The notes under the pieces are model-generated. The model did no database searches, was not told the origin of the DNA, and saw only the letters and a list, made by a program, of their open reading frames with translations. Below, in pieces: positions 10,231 to 19,156 of a stretch of 64,000 nucleotides of DNA. Each line of letters starts with the position of its first letter. The first letter of the stretch is position 1. This stretch comes from UBA668 sp963720695 (GTDB taxonomy: Bacteria > Actinomycetota > Acidimicrobiia > Acidimicrobiales > Ilumatobacteraceae): contig CAVRGG010000003.1 in NCBI GenBank assembly GCA_963720695.1, positions 124,001-188,000 of the forward strand. Reading direction: 5' to 3'. Both the position numbers and the translations under genes were made by a program.

Positions 10231-10911
10231 TCAGGCAGGAAGGACCAGCGAATGCACGTCGGTCTCGTCGGGCGGGCCGTCGTACACGAGCATCCCATCG
10301 CGGAGCGCGAGCAGGCGCGACACCCGTCCGACGAAGGCCAACTCGTGCGTCGCGACCAGCAGCGTCGACCCGGCGGCCGCCGCTTCGTCGAGCAACTCCA
10401 GCAGCGTCGTCTTGCCGTTCTGGTCGAGCCCGACGAAGGGCTCGTCGACGAGGAGCACGTCGAACGGACGGACCATGCCGAGTGCGATGGCCGCCTTCTG
10501 GCGCAGACCGCGACTGAACGTCGTCGGGATGTCGTCGCGCCGTGTACCGAGCTGCAGCCGGTCGAGGAGCTCCTCGGCGCGGGGCTGCCACTCGTCCACG
10601 CCGTGGAGACGGCCCACGTATTCGAGGTGCTCCCACAACGACAGGTCGTCGTAGAACGTCGGTGAGTCGGAGAGCCAGCTGAGTGACCGACGCGCTTCCA
10701 TGCTGCCCGACACGTGGCCCATCACGAGCACCTCGCCGTCGCTCGGATCGAGCAAGCCGGCGGCCATCCGCAGGAGGGTGGTCTTGCCGCTGCCGTTGTG
10801 CCCGACCAGCGCCACGTGTTGGCCGAGGCCGACCTCGAGGTCGAGCGGCTCGAGCGCCGGTCGGTCGCCATAGTCCTTGCTGAGCTGGTGGGTACTGAGG
10901 GCGGCGGTCAT
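10231..10911 (-). CDS. ABC transporter ATP-binding protein
   Basis: 226 residues. Walker A is GHNGSGKTT, the signature loop is the degenerate FSRGLRQK, Walker B is VLLVDEPF, and the switch His is in ATHELAF. It is most like the CcmA/ABC-2 exporter ATPases. The ATG overlaps the stop of the upstream permease in ATGA (10908-10911), so the two are translationally coupled and form one transporter. The substrate is not indicated. Confidence 0.92.
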   Translation of the reverse strand: MTAALSTHQLSKDYGDRPALEPLDLEVGLGQHVALVGHNGSGKTTLLRMAAGLLDPSDGEVLVMGHVSGSMEARRSLSWLSDSPTFYDDLSLWEHLEYVGRLHGVDEWQPRAEELLDRLQLGTRRDDIPTTFSRGLRQKAAIALGMVRPFDVLLVDEPFVGLDQNGKTTLLELLDEAAAAGSTLLVATHELAFVGRVSRLLALRDGMLVYDGPPDETDVHSLVLPA

Positions 10912-12551
10912 GCCGAGCTCCTTTGCTGGGACGAGTACGCCTTGCCTTCGTCCAAGAACGCGCGGATACGGCGACGGAGGCGGTCACGAACCCGTACCCA
11001 GTAGCCGATGAGCAGGACGACGAGGGTGGCCCCGAGCGCCGCCCGGATCGATGCCGCGGTGACGGAGTCGCCGAGACGCAGCGCCGTGCGCGGGAGCAAC
11101 ACCGTGCAGGTGGTGAGCGCGCTGACGACGATGGGCCAGGCGAGGCGGATGGTGGTGGTGAAGCCGGCCATCTCGGGCGGCATGAAGGCCTGCTGCGTGG
11201 AGGAACTGGTCGGGTCGGGCATGTCTCGCACGATGCTGACGACCCCACCGCCGGCCGCACCGAGCACCGTGGGGAGCGCAAGGATCGCGGTGGGAACGAT
11301 GGCCGCGGAGTCGCCGCCGAGGGTGAGGACGGCCGCCACCCCGGCGATCGCCGCGAAGGGGACGAGCGCGACTGCGGGGGCGAGCAGGTGACGCGCCATC
11401 AGCTCGCCACGATCGATGGGCAACGCATCGGCGCGGTCGGCCTGATCGACCTCTTGGGAAAGGGGCTCCATGACTTCGAGCCCGAGCACGAACCCGAGCA
11501 CGGCAGTGCCGACGAACGCGGGCGTGGTGCCGCGCACGACTTCGGCCTGGAGCACGCCCATCGCGGCGGCGATCGCCGCCATCCGGACCAGCCGAGCGAC
11601 GGGGAAGCGAAGGAGCCCCGACCACCCTCGCCGCCACACGCTGCCGGTGAGCCCGCGGTGGCCGGAGCGCGACGGGCGGAGCCGCAGATACGGCCGTTGA
11701 CGGGTGCGCTCCTGGTTGAGCTGACGCCGCAGGAGGATGACGGTGCGCAGGTCCTGCATGGTGACTGCGAAGCGCAGCTGGGCGACGAGCGCACTGCGGC
11801 GGGCGAGCGCGTCGAGCGAGATGCGGCGGAGCATGAGCAACCCGGCGACCACCGCGGCGAACGTGACCGCAACGGCGATGAGGTCGGTCGGATGCTGACG
11901 CCAGCCCCACAGGCCGAGGCTTCCCGCCGGTGTCGCCGGGCCGGGGATGTGCCAGGCGAGCGCCGCGCCCTGCCAGGCGACGACACCGAGGCCGACCGCG
12001 GTGGCGAGCCATCGCGGCAGCCGCAGCGTGTGGGCGAGGATCGCGACGCCGACCCACAGGGCGGAGAGGTTCGCGCCGTAGAGCGCGCCGGCGGCTGCCC
12101 AGGCGATCAACGTGCCCGGGAGGCGTCGCGCCGCGAGCTGACCGATGACGGCGCCCGACGCGGCGCCCGCGAACATCGCGCTGCGAAGCCGCTGGCCCGC
12201 GGGCCGCATGAGGGCGCGGAGACGGTCGACCGGAGCGAGCATCACGTAGACGACGTCGGGCGCTTCCAGGGCGATCGGCCCACCCTGTGCGCCGCCGCGG
12301 ATGCCGGCCATGAATGCGATCGCGACGAGCAGGCCGAGCGCGGCTGGGCCGTGGTCGAGGATGCTGGCCTGGGTGCTCTCCGCGAGCGGGGTGTCCTTGA
12401 TCGAACTGCTGATCCAGAGCACCGCACCGCCACCGAACCCTCCGAGCAGGTACACGCGGTACGCGGCCTCGAACCAGTCGAGGTTGCCGAGACGATGCAA
12501 CTGGCGCGTGCGTCGCAGATCACGAAGTGCCGTCAGCGAGCCGTCAGCCAC
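10908..12551 (-). CDS. ABC exporter membrane subunit
   Basis: 547 residues with many hydrophobic segments in two blocks (about 25-250 and 330-535), separated by a basic cytoplasmic stretch near 265-310. It resembles the large ABC-2-type permeases that pair with one small ATPase. Its stop overlaps the ATPase start by four bases. Its own start overlaps the 3' end of the rhodanese gene by eight bases, so rhodanese, permease and ATPase can be one transcript. The transported substrate is unknown. Confidence 0.82.
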   Translation of the reverse strand: MADGSLTALRDLRRTRQLHRLGNLDWFEAAYRVYLLGGFGGGAVLWISSSIKDTPLAESTQASILDHGPAALGLLVAIAFMAGIRGGAQGGPIALEAPDVVYVMLAPVDRLRALMRPAGQRLRSAMFAGAASGAVIGQLAARRLPGTLIAWAAAGALYGANLSALWVGVAILAHTLRLPRWLATAVGLGVVAWQGAALAWHIPGPATPAGSLGLWGWRQHPTDLIAVAVTFAAVVAGLLMLRRISLDALARRSALVAQLRFAVTMQDLRTVILLRRQLNQERTRQRPYLRLRPSRSGHRGLTGSVWRRGWSGLLRFPVARLVRMAAIAAAMGVLQAEVVRGTTPAFVGTAVLGFVLGLEVMEPLSQEVDQADRADALPIDRGELMARHLLAPAVALVPFAAIAGVAAVLTLGGDSAAIVPTAILALPTVLGAAGGGVVSIVRDMPDPTSSSTQQAFMPPEMAGFTTTIRLAWPIVVSALTTCTVLLPRTALRLGDSVTAASIRAALGATLVVLLIGYWVRVRDRLRRRIRAFLDEGKAYSSQQRSSA

Positions 12552-13404
12552 CGCGGGAAGTTCCTGTTCCGAGTTCCGACGGTCGTGCTGGGTCAGCGGA
12601 CCAGCCCGACCAGCTGGGCACGTACAGCCGAGCGGGCGTGAAGCCTGCGAGCTCCATGGCCAGCACGTTCATGCAGGCGCTCACGCCGGACCCGCAGTAG
12701 GCGATCGTGTCGCCCTGGTCCTCGACGCCGAGTGCCTCGAAGTGATCGCGCAGCTGGTCCACGGGGAGGAGGCGACCGTCGTTGCCGACCACGGACACCC
12801 ATGGCGCGTTCCGTGCGCCCGGCACGTGACCTGGACGCGGATCGATCATGGTGACCTCGCCGGTGAATCGTCCCGGGTCACGAGCGTCGAGCACGATGCC
12901 GCCCGACGCGGCGAGGGCGGCGGTCTCGTCGGCGGTGGCGAGCCGCTCGGCGGGCCACTCGGTCGGGGTGAACGTGGCGGCCGGCAGCGCGGGCTCGGAG
13001 CCGGTGCTCACGTCGCGGCCGTCGGCGATCCACGCGGTGAGGCCACCGTCGAGCACGGCGGCGTCGCGGCCGAGCATGCGCAGCATCGTGACCATGCGTC
13101 CTGCGGTGACCCCGCCGGCGTCGTCGTACGCCACCACCACGGTGCCGTCGCCGATCCCGAGTGCGCTCATCGACGCCGCGAACGCGGCTGGTGTGGGGAA
13201 CGGGTGACGGCCCTCGATCGCCGGCCTTCCGGGCGCGGCGAGGGCGTGTTCCAGATCGATCCAGATGGCCCCCGGGAGGTGCGCGGCCTCATATGCCGCA
13301 CGGCCGTCGCGGCCGTCGAGGTACCACCGCACATCGGCCAGCACGACGTCGGTGTGCGCGACGAGGAACGTCGCGTCGACTACGGGGGCGATCACGGCCA
13401 GCAT
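12544..13404 (-). CDS. Sulfurtransferase, double rhodanese domain
   Basis: 286 residues with two rhodanese domains. The N-terminal one is inactive (no Cys in the loop). The C-terminal one has the catalytic loop YCGSGVSA, close to the CGSGVT loop of mercaptopyruvate/thiosulfate sulfurtransferases (SseA type). Also present is the linker motif LDARDPGRFTGE. It moves sulfane sulfur to thiol acceptors in the cytoplasm. ATG 13404 is preceded by TGTGAT six bases upstream. It diverges from the dsbB-like gene across 41 bases. Confidence 0.9.
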   Translation of the reverse strand: MLAVIAPVVDATFLVAHTDVVLADVRWYLDGRDGRAAYEAAHLPGAIWIDLEHALAAPGRPAIEGRHPFPTPAAFAASMSALGIGDGTVVVAYDDAGGVTAGRMVTMLRMLGRDAAVLDGGLTAWIADGRDVSTGSEPALPAATFTPTEWPAERLATADETAALAASGGIVLDARDPGRFTGEVTMIDPRPGHVPGARNAPWVSVVGNDGRLLPVDQLRDHFEALGVEDQGDTIAYCGSGVSACMNVLAMELAGFTPARLYVPSWSGWSADPARPSELGTGTSRGG

Positions 13405-13445
13405 CCTGCCATCACATTTCGACGATTCCGCGTCAGAATGGGTGA

Positions 13446-14039
13446 ATGTCCGCCACGAGCCTGCACGACTTCTTCGCCGTGCTCACGATCATCGCGGCGG
13501 TCGGCGTCGTCCTCATCCTGCTGGCGCGGGTCGTTCCCGCGGTCGCCAGCGTGCGCTTCCTCGATGTGCTCTTCAGGTTGCAACTCCCGCTGGTCGCACT
13601 GGTGGCCACGGTTTCCACGCTGGGCAGCCTGTGGTTCAGCGAGCACTTCGGTTGGTTGCCCTGCCGGTTCTGCTGGTACCAGCGCGTGTTCATGTACTCG
13701 CTGGCGGTGATCCTGATCGTCGCCGCCGTGCGCCGTGATCGCGGCATCCGGTGGTACGCGGTACCGCTGGCCGGCATCGGCATCCTGCTCAGCAGCTGGC
13801 ACATCCTGCTCGAGCGGGGCGTGGTGTCCGAGTCCAAGGAATGCCTGGCCTCGGTGCCCTGCGCCGTCCCCAACGCGATCTCGTTCGGCCACCGTGACCC
13901 GGTCACGCTCGGCCCGGCGGGATTCCCCGCAATTACCTTGGCTGTGATGGCGTTCGTCGGATTTGCTGCCATCCTTGCCCTGTTGCTCGCTCCCGAATCC
14001 CTGGAGGAAGAAGAAAATGGCCAACCGTCAGCGGGCTGA
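13446..14039 (+). CDS. DsbB-type disulfide bond oxidoreductase
   Basis: 197 residues with five or six hydrophobic segments (one more than DsbB proper). The quinone-proximal pair is PCRFCWYQR and the second periplasmic pair is CLASVPC, as in DsbB/BdbC. It would reoxidise a thioredoxin-like partner and pass electrons to quinones in the membrane. The next gene, a membrane-anchored CxxC protein, starts 22 bases before this stop, so the two form an oxidative-folding pair. The arrangement parallels BdbC/BdbD. Confidence 0.9.
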   Translation: MSATSLHDFFAVLTIIAAVGVVLILLARVVPAVASVRFLDVLFRLQLPLVALVATVSTLGSLWFSEHFGWLPCRFCWYQRVFMYSLAVILIVAAVRRDRGIRWYAVPLAGIGILLSSWHILLERGVVSESKECLASVPCAVPNAISFGHRDPVTLGPAGFPAITLAVMAFVGFAAILALLLAPESLEEEENGQPSAG

Positions 14040-14751
14040 GGCTCGACGCAAAGCTGCGGCCAAGGCTGCCAACGGCGGCGGCTCCAAGTCCTGGGTGTGG
14101 ATCACCATCGGCATCGTCGTGGTGCTCGCCATCGGCGGCATCATCTGGGCCAGCAGCGGCAGCGACAACAACGCGGCCTCGGATTCCACCGACCCCACCG
14201 CGACCGACGGCGGCACCAGCAACCTTCCGGTGAGCCAGCCCGTGGTGGTCACCGGCGATGCGTTGCCGGCGTACGTCACCGGCGCCAACCCCGACACCGC
14301 CGTGGGCATGACCGCCCCCACCCTCGACGGGTTCAACTTCCTCGGCGCACCGGTCAAGGTCGATGCCTCGGCCACCGGTCACCCGTACATGCTCGTGTTC
14401 CTCGCGCACTGGTGCCCGCACTGCAACGCCGAGATCCCCCGCCTCCTCAACTGGAAGCACAGCGGCCAGGTGCCCGCCAACCTCGACGTCATCGGCGTCG
14501 CCACGGCCGTGTCGCCGACCAGCGTCAACTTCCCGCCCGGCAAGTGGTTCTCCGACAAGGGCTGGGACTGGCCGGTGATGGTCGACGAGTCGCAGGGTGA
14601 CGGCGCAGCGGGAACCGCAGCCCAGGCCTACGGGGCCACCGGCTGGCCCTACATCGTGATCGTCGGTGCCGACGGCACGGTGAAGGCTCGCCTGTCCGGC
14701 GAGGTCCAGGTCTCCGACCTGCAGAAGATCATCGATCAGGCGCTGGCCTGA
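14017..14751 (+). CDS. Membrane-anchored thioredoxin-like thiol oxidoreductase
   Basis: 244 residues. A basic Ala-rich N-terminus, one membrane helix (about 26-45), a Ser/Thr/Asp-rich spacer, then a thioredoxin/TlpA-like fold with HWCPHCNAE as active site and the cis-Pro motif GWPYIV. The fold faces outward. It overlaps the DsbB-like gene by 23 bases and has GGAGGAAG before ATG 14017, which makes it the natural partner of that oxidase. The upstream ATG in the same frame lies inside the dsbB-like gene and lacks a ribosome site. Confidence 0.88.
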   Translation: MANRQRAEARRKAAAKAANGGGSKSWVWITIGIVVVLAIGGIIWASSGSDNNAASDSTDPTATDGGTSNLPVSQPVVVTGDALPAYVTGANPDTAVGMTAPTLDGFNFLGAPVKVDASATGHPYMLVFLAHWCPHCNAEIPRLLNWKHSGQVPANLDVIGVATAVSPTSVNFPPGKWFSDKGWDWPVMVDESQGDGAAGTAAQAYGATGWPYIVIVGADGTVKARLSGEVQVSDLQKIIDQALA

Positions 14752-14755
14752 TCGA

Positions 14756-16043
14756 TCACTGATGCGTGGCGGCGGCTTCGGCCGCTCGGTGCAACACCTC
14801 TCGTAGCGGCAGTCCCAGAGCCGCCGCGACCGCGACCGCGTCGTCGTGCTCCACCTTGGCGCGGCCCGCAGCGAGCTTGACGCGCACCGGGTGACCCTGC
14901 ACCTCGACCACGATGTCGGTGCGTTGCTGCGGCCATCGCTGCACGACCGAGCCACGCAGGCCGAGCGAGCCGGTCTCGCGCAGGAGCACCGCGGAGACCA
15001 CCGCGGCTGTGGCGGGATCGCACAGGGCGTGCACGGTGTGCGCGGGGCGGCCCTTCTTCATCACGATCGGCGTCGCCCACGCGTCGTGGGCCCCGGCGGC
15101 GAGGAGCGCGGCGATGGTGTGGGCGATGACCTCGCCGGTGGCGTCGTCGACGTTGGTCTCGAACAGCTGCACCGGTTGCCCCGGTTCGGGCGTGGGTGAG
15201 CCCGCCGCCTCCGTGCCGACCACGACCTGGACCACGTTGGGTCGGCCGGGGATGTCGGCCGTGCCCGCGCCGTAGCCGACCGCCTCGACCGTGAACGACG
15301 GCATCGGCCCGAACTCGTCGGCGAGCGCGGTCATCAGCGCTACCCCGGTGGGCGTGGCCAGTTCCTTGCGATCGGCGATGCCGCGGCTCGGCGCACCGCG
15401 CCGGGCGAGCAGTTCCATCACGGCCGGCGCCGGGTTGGGAAGCTCGCCGTGCGCGGCGAGCACCGTGCCCTGGCCGACGGTGATCGGGCTGCACACGATG
15501 CGCTCGATGCCGAGCACCTCCAGCGCGGCGCACACGCCCACCACGTCGACGATCGCGTCGACCGCGCCGACTTCGTGGAACTCGACGTCGTCGGCGGGCA
15601 TCCGGTGCATCGCGCCCTCGACCTCGGCGAGGAGCCGGAACGTGCGTTGGGCGCGGTCGCGCACACGGGCCGGGAGGTCGGCCGCATCGATCAGCTCGCG
15701 GATGACCCGGTACGGACGGTGGGTCGGATGGTCGTGGTGGTCATGGTCGTGATGGTCGTGATGGTCGTGGATCGTGATCGTGGTCGTGGTCGTGGTCGTG
15801 AGGGTGATCGTCGTCCTCGAGCAGCGAGTGGTCGTCCTCGCCGAGGACGGCGACGTGTGCCTGTGTGGCCGCGATGCCGCAGCGCATGACCGGTTCGAAG
15901 CCGAGCACGTAGCCGTCGAGCGGCAGGCCACCGACGATCTCGGCGACGGCCGCCGGGTCGGCGCCGGCGTGCACGAGTGCGGCCATCGTCATGTCGCCCG
16001 CCGTGCCGGCGAAGCAGTGGAACCATGCGGTGCGACCGATCAT
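14756..16043 (-). CDS. larC: LarC, nickel insertion into the pincer cofactor; frame broken in His-rich linker
   Basis: ATG 16043 overlaps the larB stop in ATGA. The first frame (MIGRTAWFHCFAGTAGDM) reads through the N-terminal domain into a His/Asp-rich run and stops at 15741. From about 15770 the next frame continues the run and then the C-terminal domain (VEFHEVGAVDAIVDV, FETNVDDATGEVIAHT) to 14756. Skipping one C at 15770 gives 428 residues, the normal LarC length. LarC uses CTP to insert nickel into pyridinium-bis-thiocarboxylate, the cofactor of lactate racemase. The downstream frame has no ribosome site near the junction. In Lactiplantibacillus plantarum larC1/larC2 are joined by programmed frameshifting; here an assembly indel is equally possible. 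Confidence 0.88.
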
Positions 16044-16777
16044 GGGCACATCCTGGCAATCGCGCACGCCGCACCGAAGCCGTTGTCGATCCCCACCACG
16101 GTGACGCCGCTGGCGCACGACGCGTGCATCGCCAGCAACGCGGTGATGCCGTCGAGCCCGGCGCCGTGACCGACGCTGGTGGGGACGGCGACGACGGGGA
16201 CGGAGGTGAGACCGCCGATCACGCTGGCGAGCGCGCCCTCCATCCCGGCGACGACGACCACGGCATCTGCTGACGTCACGCGGTCGAGGTTGGCCAGCAG
16301 CCGATGCAGCCCGGCGACGCCCACGTCGGTGAGCCGGTCGGGGCTGAAGCCGTAGGCGTGAAGCGTGACGACGCATTCGTCGACGACGGGCACGTCGCTG
16401 GTGCCGGCGCTGACGACGAGGATGCGAGCGGACCGGTTCGGGTGCGGGCGACGCCACAGGACGCACCCGGCCTTCGCCTCCCCGCCGGGATGGACGGCGA
16501 GCACGGCATCGGCCGTCGCGTCGCTGACCCGGGTGAGCAGGACCGGACCGGTGCCGTTGGCAAGCAGCTCACCGACGATCTCGACGCACTGGGTGTCGCT
16601 CTTGCCCTGGCCGTAGATCGCCTCGGGCATCCCCTGTCGAATCGCACGGTGGTGGTCGACCAAGGTGTCGCCGACCTCGGTGAACGGCAGGCGACGCAAC
16701 AGGGCGACGGCGTCGTCGGGGGCCACCGTGCCGGCGCGCACGCCGTCGACCAACTCGGTGAGTTCCCGCTCGTCCAT
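16040..16777 (-). CDS. larB: LarB, nickel-pincer nucleotide cofactor biosynthesis
   Basis: 245 residues from ATG 16777. It has the family N-terminus (RELTELVDGVRAG, DHHRAIRQGMPEAIYGQGK) and the PurE/AIR-carboxylase-like domain (VVSAGTSDVPVVDE, VVAGMEGALASVIGGL, PTSVGHGAGLDG, IDNGFGAACAIARM). LarB carboxylates and hydrolyses nicotinic acid adenine dinucleotide to pyridinium-3,5-biscarboxylate mononucleotide. CACAAT lies seven bases before ATG 16777 and itself overlaps the alternative ATG 16786, which supports 16777. It is coupled to larC. larE and larA are not in the window. Confidence 0.93.
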   Translation of the reverse strand: MDERELTELVDGVRAGTVAPDDAVALLRRLPFTEVGDTLVDHHRAIRQGMPEAIYGQGKSDTQCVEIVGELLANGTGPVLLTRVSDATADAVLAVHPGGEAKAGCVLWRRPHPNRSARILVVSAGTSDVPVVDECVVTLHAYGFSPDRLTDVGVAGLHRLLANLDRVTSADAVVVVAGMEGALASVIGGLTSVPVVAVPTSVGHGAGLDGITALLAMHASCASGVTVVGIDNGFGAACAIARMCP

Positions 16778-16869
16778 TGCGCCCATTGTGCCCGGCGGGT
16801 CGCAGGTTGTGCGCCGCGAATCGGAAACGTCCGCTCGTGGAGCCGGCGACGGCAATAGCCTGAGCATTC

Positions 16870-17811
16870 ATGACGCCTGCTCCCGCCCCCACCCGCGTCG
16901 GGTTCCTCGGGCCGCTCGGCACGTTCACCGAGCAGGCGTTGAAGACGCAGCCGGATCTCGCCGCCGCCGAGCACGTGCTCTACCGGACGATGCCCGACGT
17001 GCTCGACGCCGTCGAGTCGGGAGAGGTCGACCTCGGGTTCGTGGCCATCGAGAACTCCATCGAGGGCACCGTCAACCTCACCCAGGACGAGTTGGCGTTC
17101 AGCCACGACCTGCTCATCCAGCGCGAGGTCGTGCTCGACATCGAGCACTGCCTGATGGCCAAGACGGGCACGGCGATGGCCGACGTGAAGGTCGTGCTGA
17201 GCATCCCCGTGGCGAGCGCCCAGTGCCACGCGTACCTGCGCGCCAACGTCGGCCAGGCCGAGCTGCGGGCATCGAACTCCACCGCGGAGGCCGCACGCAT
17301 GGTCGCCGAGGAGCTCGGTCCGGGCGCGGCCGCGGTCGCACCTCGGGCCAGCGCCGAGCTCTACGGCCTCGAGATCCTTGCCGCCGACATCGCCGACCAC
17401 CCCGGCAACCAGACCCGGTTCGTCGTGGTCGCACGCGAGGGCGTCCCGGCGCCGACCGGGCACGACCGCACCGCGCTCGTGATCTACCAGCGTGCCGACG
17501 AGCCGGGCAGCCTGATCTCGATCCTGCAGGAGTTCGCCGCGCGCCGGATCAACCTGTCCAACCTGCTCTCGCGCCCCACCAAGGACGGTGGGCTGGGCGA
17601 CTACTGCTTCGTGATCTACGCCGACGGCCACATCGCCGACGAGCTGGTCGCCGACGCGATGCGGTCGTTGCACACCAAGCAGGGTCGGGTGAAGTTCCTC
17701 GGCTCGTACCCGGCCGCCGACGAGCACGCGACCACGACCCGCGAGCACGCCGACGCCCGCTGGCGCGAAGCTGACGACTGGGTGCGGCGGCTGCGCAGCA
17801 CGATCCGTTGA
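16870..17811 (+). CDS. pheA: Prephenate dehydratase
   Basis: 313 residues. A dehydratase domain (GFLGPLGTFTEQAL, FVAIENSIEGTVN, and NQTRFVVV near 195) is followed by an ACT domain (GSLISILQEFAARRINLSNL then LSRP, where many homologues have ESRP). It decarboxylates and dehydrates prephenate to phenylpyruvate for phenylalanine synthesis; the ACT domain gives feedback inhibition. The C-terminal tail of about 30 residues is charged. TAGCCT ends eight bases before ATG 16870, a leaderless-type promoter. It diverges from larB. Confidence 0.95.
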   Translation: MTPAPAPTRVGFLGPLGTFTEQALKTQPDLAAAEHVLYRTMPDVLDAVESGEVDLGFVAIENSIEGTVNLTQDELAFSHDLLIQREVVLDIEHCLMAKTGTAMADVKVVLSIPVASAQCHAYLRANVGQAELRASNSTAEAARMVAEELGPGAAAVAPRASAELYGLEILAADIADHPGNQTRFVVVAREGVPAPTGHDRTALVIYQRADEPGSLISILQEFAARRINLSNLLSRPTKDGGLGDYCFVIYADGHIADELVADAMRSLHTKQGRVKFLGSYPAADEHATTTREHADARWREADDWVRRLRSTIR

Positions 17812-17843
17812 TCGCTCGTCGGCACCCTCGAAGGAGCACCACC

Positions 17844-18551
17844 ATGACCGTGCAACGCCGCACCGTCACCGCGTTCACCGTGGCCATGACCCTGACCGGA
17901 CTCACGATCGCCGCCTGCAGCAGCGGCACGGCCGTCCCTCAGGACAGCACGCTCGCGGTCGGCTCGACGACCACGGTCGCCGACTCCACGACCACGGTGG
18001 CCGACACCACCCCCTCGACGACAGCCCACGCGACCACGACCACGGTGGCGAAGACCACGACCACGGTCGCGGCCACCGCACCACCGACCACGTCGGCGCC
18101 GCTCTACGTGCCCGTGCCCGGTCCGACAGTGCCCACCACCCACACCGACCCGTTCGTGGCCACCGGCACGCTGGCCAACGGCAGCTACTGGACGATCTAC
18201 AACGGCGGCGACGCGTCCAAGCCCTCGGTGACGGTGCTGCAGGCGTTCTTCGGTGACGAGTGCGTCAGCAAGGCGGCCGAGCTCAACGACGAGTGCCTCA
18301 ACGACATCTTCGTCGTCGGCGATCCCAGCCGGGACATCACCGACCTGCCGTTCGCCTCGAACGTCGTGCTCACCGTCGCCGATCCGAACACCCTGCAGAG
18401 CTACCGGATCACTCCGGCCGAGCTGGTGCTGATCCGCGGCGGGGATGCGACCGCGTCGACGCCGGCCGGCTTCGGGTTCGTGACGTTCCCCTGGCTGATG
18501 ACCGTCGCCAACGGCAAGATCACCCGCTTCGAGCAGGTATGGACGCCGTAG
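17844..18551 (+). CDS. Secreted lipoprotein of a lineage family (paralogue at 49115)
   Basis: 235 residues. AAGGAG precedes ATG 17844. The signal peptide ends in the lipobox IAAC. A Thr/Ser/Val-rich spacer of about 65 residues follows, then a compact domain: LANGSYWTIYNGG, VLQAFFGDECV, ITPAELVLIRGG and a C-terminal FPWLMTVANGK ... EQVWTP. The same order of blocks occurs in the lipoprotein at 49115-49636, so this is a small paralogous family. No known fold is recognised. It is probably anchored at the outer face of the membrane. Confidence 0.85.
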   Translation: MTVQRRTVTAFTVAMTLTGLTIAACSSGTAVPQDSTLAVGSTTTVADSTTTVADTTPSTTAHATTTTVAKTTTTVAATAPPTTSAPLYVPVPGPTVPTTHTDPFVATGTLANGSYWTIYNGGDASKPSVTVLQAFFGDECVSKAAELNDECLNDIFVVGDPSRDITDLPFASNVVLTVADPNTLQSYRITPAELVLIRGGDATASTPAGFGFVTFPWLMTVANGKITRFEQVWTP

Positions 18552-18581
18552 CCCTTCCGCGCTGCCGGTAGATTCTCCGGC

Positions 18582-18667
18582 GGAACGGTGGCAGAGCGGC
18601 CAAATGCATCCGCCTTGAAAGCGGAAGGGTTCACGCCCCGGGGGTTCAAATCCCTCCCGTTCCGCCA
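18582..18667 (+). tRNA. tRNA-Ser (anticodon UGA)
   Basis: The acceptor arm GGAACGG pairs with CCGTTCC. The anticodon stem TCCGC/GCGGA closes the loop CTTGAAA, which gives anticodon TGA. The long variable arm is typical of serine tRNAs. The T arm carries GTTCAAAT. Discriminator G is followed by an encoded CCA (18665-18667). It reads UCA and probably other UCN codons. Confidence 0.96.
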
Positions 18668-18704
18668 AATGATGTCGCGAGCCCCGCTGCCTGCGCGCTC
18701 AGGG

Positions 18705-19043
18705 TCATGAAGCGTGGGTGCGTTGCCACCGCTGGGCCCACGCGTCGAGCGGCGCGAGCGACGCGCTGAGCTCGACGCCGATCGGGGTGCGCTCGTACAG
18801 ACGTTGAGCGTTCCGTTCGATGAGTCCTGCGGCGGTGAGCTCGCGCAGTCGGTCGTAGAGCACGCTGGACGACATACCGTCGCACCGATCGAGCATGTCG
18901 CGAGCTCCGACGGGCCCGTCGCGGAGCTCCCACAGGACGCGCAGCGCCCACCGACGCCCGAGCAGATCGAACGCCGCCATCACCGGGCGCCCGGTCGTCG
19001 ATCCGCGGACAGGCTTTCCAGGTTGTGGTTGGCGCGTGCTCAT
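18705..19043 (-). CDS. HxlR-family transcriptional regulator
   Basis: 112 residues with the HxlR winged-helix pattern (GRRWALRVLWELRDGP, SSSVLYDRLRELTAAGLIER, YERTPIG). There is no conserved redox Cys except one at about position 54. AAGGGGAG precedes ATG 19043. Two matching palindromes (19058-19074 and 19099-19115) lie between this gene and the divergent CMD/EthD operon, so it probably represses both itself and that operon. Confidence 0.92.
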   Translation of the reverse strand: MSTRQPQPGKPVRGSTTGRPVMAAFDLLGRRWALRVLWELRDGPVGARDMLDRCDGMSSSVLYDRLRELTAAGLIERNAQRLYERTPIGVELSASLAPLDAWAQRWQRTHAS

Positions 19044-19057
19044 GGCACTCCCCTTGC

Positions 19058-19115
19058 GTTTTGATTATCGAAACATTATGGTGCGGCACATCGCCTGCGT
19101 TTCGATCATCGAAAC
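19058..19115. promoter_or_regulatory. Twin operator between HxlR gene and CMD/EthD operon
   Basis: GTTTCGATCATCGAAAC at 19099-19115 is a perfect 17-base palindrome. GTTTTGATTATCGAAAC at 19058-19074 is the same site with one mismatch between its arms. The centres are 41 bases apart, close to four helical turns, so two dimers would sit on one face of the DNA. The position between divergent starts fits autoregulation by the HxlR protein. Confidence 0.75.
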
Positions 19116-19156
19116 ACCGGACGACCGCACGGTAGGCCAACTCCGAGGTGTCCACA

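Noticed and set aside
10923..12641. Long plus-strand open frame over the ABC permease
   Set aside because: Arg/Glu/Gly-rich shadow frame; the minus strand has a coupled transporter operon.
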